Both the position numbers and the translations under genes were made by a program. This document shows positions 1-6,729 of a stretch of DNA of 11,032 nt, one piece after another. The stretch lies in contig CALBPW010000436.1 of the NCBI GenBank assembly GCA_937899145.1, forward strand, positions 1 to 11,032. The letters are read 5' to 3'. Position 1 is the first letter of the stretch; every line of letters starts with the position of its first letter. The notes beneath the pieces are model-generated. The model worked only from the letters and a program-made list of their open reading frames with translations. It did not search any database and was not told the DNA's origin. The stretch is from an uncultured Bacteroidota bacterium. Lineage in GTDB: Bacteria; Bacteroidota; Bacteroidia; Bacteroidales; SZUA-534.

Positions 1-1
1 A

Positions 2-3000
2 AAATACAACCAAAAGACGCTTGAACAAAAACTGTTTGAATTTAACAGCAAGCACAACGCGGTGAAAGCCGAATATTTTGGCGGCGCGGCAGTTAGCGTT
101 TACAACGCTGAGCAAATCCAAAGCGATACAATGTTTACCTCACTTATCGCTTTAATAATAATTGCCGTATTTATCTCGCTCATTTTCAAACGAAAACGCA
201 CTATTCCGCTCGTCATTTTGCCAGCTTTGTTTGGTGGTTTGTTTGCTATTGCTGTTATTGCGTTACTAAAAGGCGAAATATCAGCCATTTCCATTGGTGC
301 GGGTGCGGCTATTATGGGTATTGCGCTCAGCTATTCAATTCACATGCTCGCTCATCAAAATCATGTGCACAACATCGAGCAGTTAATCAGCGAGTTGGCT
401 TATCCGCTGACGGTCGGCAGTTTCACCACTATTGGCGCTTTTTTTGCGTTGGTCTTTACTTCGTCAGCCATTTTGCGCGACTTTGGGCTTTTTGCTTCGC
501 TTACTCTTATTGGAACCACATTTTTTTGTCTTGTTTTTTTACCGCATTTCCTTAAAGGTCAGGCAGATATAAAGCAAGGGAAGGCACTTGAATTTGTAGA
601 AAAAATCAATGCTTATCATTACGAAAAAAACCGTTGGATTGTAGGCTCTTTGCTTTTGCTGATTGTAATCAGCTGTTTTACAGCAGGAAAGGTCAGGTTC
701 AATAGCAGTATGATGAATATGTACTACGAGCCGGAACACCTAAAAGCGGCGCGTGAAAAAATAGAATCGTACTATGACGCCGATGTCAAAAATGTGCTTT
801 TTGTTAGCATTGGCGCCACCGACGACTCGGCAGCGGCAAACTACGCCATTACCAACCGGCAATTGCAAAATCTTAAAAACGAAGGTCTTATACAGGATTT
901 TGCCTCAGCCGAACGCTTTTTCGTAAGTCAAGCCGAACAGCAACGCCGAATCTGCCTTTGGCGCAGTTTTTGGACAGGGCAACGCCGACAATTGCTAAAA
1001 GAAACTATTGAAAATGAATGTGATAAATATCATTTTAAGGCTTCGGCGTTCAATGCTTTCTATGATTGGTTCAACCGTGATTTTCAGCCTGTCAATTTTT
1101 CGGAAATTGACGGTTCGTTTGCCGATTTGCTTACTGAGTGGGTTGCGCCAAACACCGGTTTTCAGATGCTGATAACGCAAGTTCGTCTGAAAGAGTCGGA
1201 TAAAGAACTGGTTTATAAACAGATGCAGAAAAATGAAAACTTGGTGATCTTCGACCGTGCTTTTTTTACCGGCCGTTGGATTGACAACATAAACGACGAT
1301 TTTAACTGGATACTTTATGCTTCTTCGTTTTTGATTTTCATCGCGTTACTTATTTCGTATGGTCGCATTGAGCTTACACTGATGAGTTTTTTGCCAATGC
1401 TAATCAGTTGGTTTGTTATTTTGGGTGTGATGGGTTTGTTTGACATAGAATTTAACATAATCAACATTATCATTTCCACGTTCATCTTTGGCATCGGCGA
1501 CGATTTCAGCATATTCATAATGGACGGATTGCAGAACAAATACCGCACAGGACGCGAGATTATCAATTCGCACAAAACAGCGATTTTTTGTTCAACGTTC
1601 ACCGTTGTAGTCGGCATGGGTGCTCTGATTTTTGCCAATCACCCGGCACTGAAATCAATATCATTAATATCAATTTTGGGTATGCTGATTGTGGTGCTTG
1701 TCGCCTTCACCATTCAGCCAATCATCTTCAACTTCTTTATTGCCAAGCCTGCCGAAAAAGGGAATATGCCGTATGCTGCATCTGATATTATTTTAACAAT
1801 AATCGGCTTTTGTTCTTTTGTTGTCAGCTGCTTTGTCCTGCGCCTATTGACGATTGTATTATGCTTAGTACCAATAAAATACATATATAAACGCCGATTT
1901 GTTTGTTGGCTGATGAAATGCACTTGTCGCTTGGCATTCATGGTATCGCCTCAAGTGAAATACATAAAGCAAAATATTGATAACGACACATTTAGAACAC
2001 CAAATATTATTATTGCCAACCATCAGTCGTTTATGGATATACTGACCATTTTGTCAACATCGTCGCGCATGGTGATGGTTACAAACAAATGGGTTTGGCA
2101 CTCACCTGTTTTTGGCGGTTTGATTCGATATGCGGGTTTTATCTACACCGGCGATGGTGTCGAACTCAACCAAGAGATTGTAAAACAGCGTATTAGCGAA
2201 GGCTTCTCGGTTGTTGTTTTTCCTGAAGGCACCCGTTCGGCTGATGGAAAAATTGGCCGTTTTCACAAGGGAGCATTTATGTTGGCGGAAAGCCTGAAAC
2301 TTGATATTCTTCCAATTTTGCTTTATGGCACAGGCGATGTTATTCCTAAAAATCAGCCATTTATAGTTCGTCATGGGCTTATTTCGATAAACGCCCTGCC
2401 GCGCATCTGCTACACCGACCGCTCATGGGGCGACACTTACCAAGAGCGTACTAAACGCATTTCGGTTTGGTTCAAAAGCGAATACAGCTTATTATACAAC
2501 AAGTTAACCAACACATCAAGTTTGGCAATACATAGCCGTATAATGCACAATTTCATCTTCAAAGGACCTGTTGAGGAATGGTATCTGCGCATTAAAATTC
2601 GTATGGAACACAACTACGAGTTGTTTGACCAACTTGTGCCTCGCAATGCGCGTGTAACCGATATAGGATGTGGTTTCGGCCCACTTTGCTATATGTTGGC
2701 GCAAACATCGGCTGAACGCGAAATTTTAGGCATCGATTACGACGACGACAAAATTGCAGTTGCACAAAACGGTTGGCTACGCAAGCATTGCAACCTCAAA
2801 TTTGAACAAGCCAATGCGCTTGATTACAATCTGCCTCAAAGCGATGTTTTTATAATGAACGATATGCTGCATTATATGAGTGCCGAACATCAAAAACAAT
2901 TGATACACAATTGTGTAGACGCATTGGCCGATGGCGGGAAAATTATAATTCGCGATGGCAACACCGAAGAAAAAAAACGACATAAGGTAACGCGCTTTAC

Positions 3001-3217
3001 CGAGTTGCTGTCAACACGAATCATCAAATTTAATAAAACCGAAGAACAACTTGATTTTTTGTCGGAAAGCCGTGTAAATCAGATAGCTGACGAGTGCGGA
3101 ATGAAGGTGGAGTCAATCCAAAACGATAATTACACATCAAATACAATTTATATTTTGCAGAGGAAAACTGAAAAACAGACGATAGAATTTGCCGATTTGA
3201 AGCAAATTATTTGTTAA
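2..3217 (+). CDS. Trifunctional MMPL-family exporter / lysophospholipid acyltransferase / SAM methyltransferase, 5'-partial
   Basis: Inner-membrane fusion protein, probably making or exporting an acylated, methylated lipid or polyene. The frame is open to the left edge, so the N-terminus is missing; the GTG at 62 is an internal valine codon, counted here as residue 1. Residues 1-165 hold the membrane block of the first RND half, including a GIALSYS segment near 87. A second half starts at W192 with a large periplasmic loop and further membrane helices from about 415 to 560, including GIGDD at 477-481. Two or more hydrophobic segments follow (about 575-615). The PlsC-type acyltransferase has H654-x4-D659 and FPEGTRS at 720-726. 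The methyltransferase has D867-x-G-x-G-x-G873, acidic D892 ending strand 2, and NDMLHY at 933-938. Family knowledge: this three-part fusion occurs in Bacteroidota flexirubin/aryl-polyene-type clusters. The substrate is inferred, not seen. All visible catalytic motifs are intact. Confidence 0.93.
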   Translation, partial: KYNQKTLEQKLFEFNSKHNAVKAEYFGGAAVSVYNAEQIQSDTMFTSLIALIIIAVFISLIFKRKRTIPLVILPALFGGLFAIAVIALLKGEISAISIGAGAAIMGIALSYSIHMLAHQNHVHNIEQLISELAYPLTVGSFTTIGAFFALVFTSSAILRDFGLFASLTLIGTTFFCLVFLPHFLKGQADIKQGKALEFVEKINAYHYEKNRWIVGSLLLLIVISCFTAGKVRFNSSMMNMYYEPEHLKAAREKIESYYDADVKNVLFVSIGATDDSAAANYAITNRQLQNLKNEGLIQDFASAERFFVSQAEQQRRICLWRSFWTGQRRQLLKETIENECDKYHFKASAFNAFYDWFNRDFQPVNFSEIDGSFADLLTEWVAPNTGFQMLITQVRLKESDKELVYKQMQKNENLVIFDRAFFTGRWIDNINDDFNWILYASSFLIFIALLISYGRIELTLMSFLPMLISWFVILGVMGLFDIEFNIINIIISTFIFGIGDDFSIFIMDGLQNKYRTGREIINSHKTAIFCSTFTVVVGMGALIFANHPALKSISLISILGMLIVVLVAFTIQPIIFNFFIAKPAEKGNMPYAASDIILTIIGFCSFVVSCFVLRLLTIVLCLVPIKYIYKRRFVCWLMKCTCRLAFMVSPQVKYIKQNIDNDTFRTPNIIIANHQSFMDILTILSTSSRMVMVTNKWVWHSPVFGGLIRYAGFIYTGDGVELNQEIVKQRISEGFSVVVFPEGTRSADGKIGRFHKGAFMLAESLKLDILPILLYGTGDVIPKNQPFIVRHGLISINALPRICYTDRSWGDTYQERTKRISVWFKSEYSLLYNKLTNTSSLAIHSRIMHNFIFKGPVEEWYLRIKIRMEHNYELFDQLVPRNARVTDIGCGFGPLCYMLAQTSAEREILGIDYDDDKIAVAQNGWLRKHCNLKFEQANALDYNLPQSDVFIMNDMLHYMSAEHQKQLIHNCVDALADGGKIIIRDGNTEEKKRHKVTRFTELLSTRIIKFNKTEEQLDFLSESRVNQIADECGMKVESIQNDNYTSNTIYILQRKTEKQTIEFADLKQIIC

Positions 3218-3240
3218 ATATCATCGGTTTCATAATTTTG
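3210..3240 (+). promoter_or_regulatory. Bacteroidota-type promoter for the histidine phosphatase gene
   Basis: TTTG at 3210-3213 is followed, after exactly 19 bases, by TAATTTTG at 3233-3240. This fits the -33 TTTG / -7 TAnnTTTG pattern of the Bacteroidota primary sigma factor. The -33 box lies in the last codons of the fusion gene, next to its TAA stop. Transcription would start about 7-10 bases past the -7 box, leaving a very short leader before the ATG at 3258. Prediction from sequence only. Confidence 0.6.
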
Positions 3241-3257
3241 AGAAAATTCTTTTAAAA

Positions 3258-4526
3258 ATGAAAAATTTAATTCTGGCTGCAATAGGTCTCACTCTTTGTG
3301 CCAATGTGCAAGCGCAAACCACAAAAGACGAATTATTTGCCAATCCTCAGAAAATGGGAGGCAACCAATGTGTTTATCAAACTGATTTTAAGCCACAAAC
3401 ACCAGCGCCAAAAGGCTACGCACCTTTCTATATAAGCCATTATGGGCGGCATGGCTCGCGCTATCATTACACAGGTTTCGATTACGCCTTGATGCGCAAA
3501 ATAATGGCAGCCGCCGATTCAGCAAACGCCTTAACACCACTTGGTAAAACACTGAAAGCCAGAATAGACAGCCTTTACGCAGATGGTTTTTTACGTGCCG
3601 GCGACCTTACCCGAACAGGTTTTAATCAACATCAAGGCATTGCAAAACGTATGGTAACATCGTTCCCCGAAGTATTTGCCGATGGCGCGAAAATCGATGT
3701 AAAAGCTTCAACTTCACACCGTTGTATTATGAGCATGGATGCTTTTTGCCAACAACTGAAAGCAATGCGCCCGTCGCTCAACATCACAACCGAATCAAGC
3801 AAACGCATAATGTCTTACATTATTTTTGAAGAACCCGACTCAGTGCGCGTTTATCTAAAAACTGACGCTTGGCGCAAAGCCGACAGCACGCTCAATAGCC
3901 AATGTATTCACCCCGAAAGGCTTGTGGCGTCAGTATTTTCTGACACAGCATACGTCCGTAAAAAGGTTAACGGACAAATGTTTATGCGCAAACTCTACGA
4001 TTTGCACAGCAACATGCAAGGCATTGACGACCTAAATTTCGATTTTTCTGAATTTTTTACTGACGAGGAGTTGTTTGGCAATTGGCAATGTTCAAACAGC
4101 TATTGGTATAGTAATTTCGGCAATTGCCCATATACAAAAAGCCGCGGAGCAAAGTTCGCTAAAAATCTGCTGACCAACATTTTAGACGAAGCGGACAAAG
4201 CAATTGCGGGAAATGGCAATTCAGCCACATTGCGTTTTGGGCACGACACAGCACTGCTGCCACTTGCAAGCCTGATGCAACTTGAAGGCTGCACAGCATC
4301 GGTTACTGATTTGAAAGATTTGTACAAAGAGTGGTGCGATTTCAAAATAATTCCGATGGCCGGCAACATTCAAATGATTTTCTATAAATCGGCAAAATCT
4401 GATAAAATATTGGTAAAAGTAATGCTCAACGAAAATGAGGTAAAACTTCCAATAAATAGCAAAACAGCGCCTTATTACGATTGGAACGAGGTGGAATCGT
4501 TATACAGAAAAACAGTCAGCGAATAA
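3258..4526 (+). CDS. Secreted histidine-type acid phosphatase (histidine phosphatase clan, branch 2)
   Basis: Phosphomonoesterase of the histidine acid phosphatase/phytase family, acting outside the cytoplasm. The first 20 residues are a clear signal peptide (MKN, hydrophobic core, VQA-QT cleavage). The catalytic RHGxR motif is at R64-H65-G66-S67-R68, where H65 would be the phosphorylated nucleophile. The distal HD proton-donor motif is at H329-D330, within GHDTALLPL. At 422 residues the length is normal for the branch. Family knowledge: members hydrolyse phosphate esters such as inositol phosphates or sugar phosphates; the Bacteroides MINPP-type enzymes carry HAE instead of HD, so phytate activity is possible but not shown. 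It starts 40 bases after the fusion gene and has its own promoter-like site, so read-through from that gene is not required. No Shine-Dalgarno is visible, as is usual in this phylum. Scavenging of phosphate is an inference. Confidence 0.88.
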   Translation: MKNLILAAIGLTLCANVQAQTTKDELFANPQKMGGNQCVYQTDFKPQTPAPKGYAPFYISHYGRHGSRYHYTGFDYALMRKIMAAADSANALTPLGKTLKARIDSLYADGFLRAGDLTRTGFNQHQGIAKRMVTSFPEVFADGAKIDVKASTSHRCIMSMDAFCQQLKAMRPSLNITTESSKRIMSYIIFEEPDSVRVYLKTDAWRKADSTLNSQCIHPERLVASVFSDTAYVRKKVNGQMFMRKLYDLHSNMQGIDDLNFDFSEFFTDEELFGNWQCSNSYWYSNFGNCPYTKSRGAKFAKNLLTNILDEADKAIAGNGNSATLRFGHDTALLPLASLMQLEGCTASVTDLKDLYKEWCDFKIIPMAGNIQMIFYKSAKSDKILVKVMLNENEVKLPINSKTAPYYDWNEVESLYRKTVSE

Positions 4527-4595
4527 AATTATTGTAAACCTTGTGTTTTAAAAAAGGCTTTTTACAGCAATAGTAACGACATTTGTCAACGCATA

Positions 4596-4626
4596 TTTGT
4601 TAAGAGAAAAATTATTTTTAGTTTTG
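4596..4626 (+). promoter_or_regulatory. Bacteroidota-type promoter for the small secreted protein gene
   Basis: TTTG at 4596-4599, a 19-base spacer, then TAGTTTTG at 4619-4626, matching TTTG-N19-TAnnTTTG. A start about 7-10 bases past the -7 box gives a leader of roughly 20 bases before the ATG at 4656. The rest of the intergenic stretch (4527-4595) is AT-rich, with no convincing terminator hairpin or other gene. Confidence 0.6.
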
Positions 4627-4655
4627 GTTTGATTTATTGACAAGTGCTACACACA

Positions 4656-5441
4656 ATGAGAAAATTCATTTTTGTATCGATTTTAACTCTAATAGGATGT
4701 TTTTGCTCGGCCGCTGAATTAGTTTTATCGGGCGTTTATCAAGGTTCAAACCTTTACATAATGAATCCGTTCGCCCCTGTTGGTGAGGGTTTTTGTGTTA
4801 CCGAAGTTATTGTCAACGGCACACCAATTAACAACGGCATCAACTCAAGTGCTTTTGAAATTGATTTGGTGTCGCTTGGTCTTGCCAAAGGCGATGCGGT
4901 GAATGTTGTCATAAAGCACCAATCCGGCTGTGAGCCAAAAGTTATCAACCCTGAAGTACTAAACGCTCAAAGCACGTTTACGGTTACAACCATTAAAATT
5001 GACAATAGCGGAAAATTAAAATTCACAACCACTGGCGAAAGCGGCTCGCTGCCGTTTATTGTTGAGCAATTCAGATGGAACAAATGGATTAAAGTAGCAA
5101 CAATTGATGGCATTGGAACTCCCGGAACCAATAATTACACAGCCGATGTTAATTTGCACGCTGGTTATAACCGGTTTCGTGTTAAGCAAATCGATTATAC
5201 GAGGCGTCCTCGCTATGGCAAAGAACTGAAACATCGCGCCACAATGGCCGAAATAACTTACTCATATACAAAACCTTATACCGAAATCAAATTTTCGGCC
5301 GAAACCATGTACGAAATTTATAACAATAAAGGCGCGATTATGGGTAGAGGAACTGCCACGTCAGTCAATGTGTCGGCTTTGCCGATGGGCGATTATTACC
5401 TTAATTACGACACAAAAACTGAAACGTTTAAAAAGCGCTAA
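4656..5441 (+). CDS. Small secreted protein with T9SS-like C-terminal sorting tail
   Basis: Function not recognised. ATG 4656 is chosen over the in-frame GTG at 4644 because it directly begins a signal peptide (MRKF, hydrophobic core, CFCSAAE); the product is 261 residues. Residues about 20-110 are strand-rich with no family I can name. Residues 132-180 (LPFIVEQF through RFRVKQID) resemble the fibronectin-like fold that often precedes Bacteroidota sorting tails, where the pattern is 'F.VE.S.DG..F' and 'YYRLKQVD'. The C-terminus, from Y219-E-I-Y through MGDYY at 244-248 to the basic end FKKR, resembles a type A T9SS tail (IYxxxGxxxxxG, VSxLPxGxY, FxK). If real, the protein is exported by Sec, then carried across the outer membrane by T9SS. 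It is divergent and short for a T9SS cargo, so an envelope protein with a look-alike beta domain is the alternative. Its stop interlocks with that of the convergent transglycosylase gene. Confidence 0.7.
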   Translation: MRKFIFVSILTLIGCFCSAAELVLSGVYQGSNLYIMNPFAPVGEGFCVTEVIVNGTPINNGINSSAFEIDLVSLGLAKGDAVNVVIKHQSGCEPKVINPEVLNAQSTFTVTTIKIDNSGKLKFTTTGESGSLPFIVEQFRWNKWIKVATIDGIGTPGTNNYTADVNLHAGYNRFRVKQIDYTRRPRYGKELKHRATMAEITYSYTKPYTEIKFSAETMYEIYNNKGAIMGRGTATSVNVSALPMGDYYLNYDTKTETFKKR

Positions 5442-6679
5442 CGCACTATAATCGAGAGGTTTGCCCCAGGCGCTTTCAATACGGTGCCGGGTGGAATGTA
5501 AATTTTATCGCCGGGCTTGACATTCGAAAAAATCTTTTTGTCGCCCACACCTTTAAAACTGTTTATTCGCACTATTTTTTTCCCTTGCTTGTAGTATAGA
5601 TAAAACTCACTATTCTGAGGATCGTTTATAGCATTTAACATCTGCTGATTATCAGCAAAATAATTATAAAGCACTTGACCATCTTCAATGAGCAAATAGA
5701 AATCTTTTTCCGATGCAGGAATCGTAAACTCAACATCTGACTCAACGCTCAGTGGGTCTGATTCCATCACATTGATATAGTATTTTTCGGTGTATTTTTT
5801 TCTGATTTCGCCTTCCGATAAACCCGATAGTATATTTCTAAAAATTTGATCGAGTTGTTGTTCGGGCAATTCGGGCAATTCGTGGCAAAGAAGTGATAAA
5901 TTGATGATACTGAATAAGTTCTCGCGAAAATTCGCGGTGTCAAGAGGAATGTCATTATATTTTGCAAATTGTTCCTCGTAAAGCAGGCTGCGGAAAATCA
6001 CTTTTTCGGCGTATGCGAACGCTTCATCGCCAGAGCCGTTGTAGTTGCGCAATCCTTCAAGTTTATGGTTGGAGTCGTATTCTTTCACTTTTGGCAAAAA
6101 CTCGAACGGGAAACGCACTTGCATACGATGATTGTAGAAGTATTGTTCGCCCTTTTTATTGAAGGCAAAAAACGATTTCCAAAAATCCTTTTCGGTCAGG
6201 TATAGCATTCGTGCCGTTTTGTAGTAGAGTTGCGGCAAACCGATGCTTTTTCCTTTATCGCCTTTAACATACGGATTAAAAGCTGACTCGGTAAATTGCT
6301 GTGCCAAAACAATGCTTAGGCTGGGGGCGTCCGCACCATATTTTTTGTAAGCTCGCCACGCCTCTTGCTCGTAGAGTGGCGCCAAATCTGACGGCACATA
6401 TCCAATGCCAATTTTATGTTTGGCGTTGTACAAGGCGTAGTAGCGTGCTGAAGCGTGCCGGTAACTTATAAACTCAACAGGTATGCGGAATTGTGGCGGA
6501 ATGCTGTCATCAATCCATTTTTGTTTTTGCTCTTGGCGCTGTTTTTTGAAGATGGTTTTGTTCTTATCGGTCATTCGCCGATAATTAACCAACGCCTTCA
6601 TTTCGGCATCAATAGTTGGCTGAGCCGCTGCGACAATGCTGATAAAAAGGGTTGTTATGGTTAGCCAAATTGTCTTCAA
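5438..6679 (-). CDS. Secreted lytic-transglycosylase-like protein (SLT domain)
   Basis: Probable peptidoglycan-cleaving enzyme of the envelope. The first 19-20 residues form a signal peptide (MKTIWL, hydrophobic core, AAAQ). The lysozyme-like SLT core spans about 105-240: E131 in ESAFNP is the expected catalytic acid, GKSIGLPQ at 143-150 takes the place of the usual GAxGLMQ, and YNGSG at 213-217 matches the YNAG substrate motif. Residues about 290-413 match no family I know; they end in a strand-rich stretch containing GDKIYIPPGT. The start is TTG (6679-6677): no ATG or GTG lies between it and the in-frame stop at 6715-6713, and later ATGs would remove the signal peptide. A promoter-like site lies just upstream. 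Expected family reaction: non-hydrolytic cleavage of MurNAc-GlcNAc bonds giving 1,6-anhydroMurNAc. Enzyme activity is inferred from motifs; a structural or spore/cell-division role cannot be excluded. Confidence 0.8.
   Translation of the reverse strand: MKTIWLTITTLFISIVAAAQPTIDAEMKALVNYRRMTDKNKTIFKKQRQEQKQKWIDDSIPPQFRIPVEFISYRHASARYYALYNAKHKIGIGYVPSDLAPLYEQEAWRAYKKYGADAPSLSIVLAQQFTESAFNPYVKGDKGKSIGLPQLYYKTARMLYLTEKDFWKSFFAFNKKGEQYFYNHRMQVRFPFEFLPKVKEYDSNHKLEGLRNYNGSGDEAFAYAEKVIFRSLLYEEQFAKYNDIPLDTANFRENLFSIINLSLLCHELPELPEQQLDQIFRNILSGLSEGEIRKKYTEKYYINVMESDPLSVESDVEFTIPASEKDFYLLIEDGQVLYNYFADNQQMLNAINDPQNSEFYLYYKQGKKIVRINSFKGVGDKKIFSNVKPGDKIYIPPGTVLKAPGANLSIIVR
5861..5882 (-). repeat. 9-bp tandem repeat inside the transglycosylase gene
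   Basis: The unit TTCGGGCAA (plus strand) occurs twice in tandem, followed by a partial third TTCG. Because the unit is 9 bases it stays in frame and encodes an ELPELPE stretch of the transglycosylase. A copy change would add or remove three residues without a frameshift. Confidence 0.7.
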
Positions 6680-6699
6680 AATATTTTGTTTAAGGCTTG

Positions 6700-6729
6700 C
6701 AAAGATAACAAATTACTTCACCACTTCAA
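6700..6729 (-). promoter_or_regulatory. Bacteroidota-type promoter for the transglycosylase gene
   Basis: Read on the minus strand, TTG at 6729-6727 is followed after 19 bases by TATCTTTG at 6707-6700, fitting the TTG / TAnnTTTG pattern. The -33 box lies inside the last codons of the addA-like gene, and the -7 box lies between that gene's stop and the TTG start at 6679. This suggests the transglycosylase is transcribed on its own as well as, or instead of, from the holA-addA unit. The predicted leader is only about 10-15 bases. Confidence 0.6.

Noticed and set aside
62..64. GTG at 62 as the start of the fusion gene
   Set aside because: The frame is open all the way to the left edge and the first RND half would be cut off in its middle, so this is an internal codon of a gene that begins outside the window.
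520..541. Two runs of T in the fusion gene as a phase-variation switch
   Set aside because: The runs are only about seven bases and the frame is intact; AT-rich genes often carry such runs in membrane segments rich in phenylalanine.
4534..4565. Possible terminator hairpin after the phosphatase gene (GTAAACC ... GGCTTTTTAC)
   Set aside because: The arms pair only with a bulge, the loop is long, and there is no clean T tract after it. Too weak to call.
4644..4655. GTG at 4644 as the start of the small secreted protein
   Set aside because: The ATG at 4656 begins a normal signal peptide and lies at a better distance from the predicted promoter; the GTG would only add four residues ahead of it.
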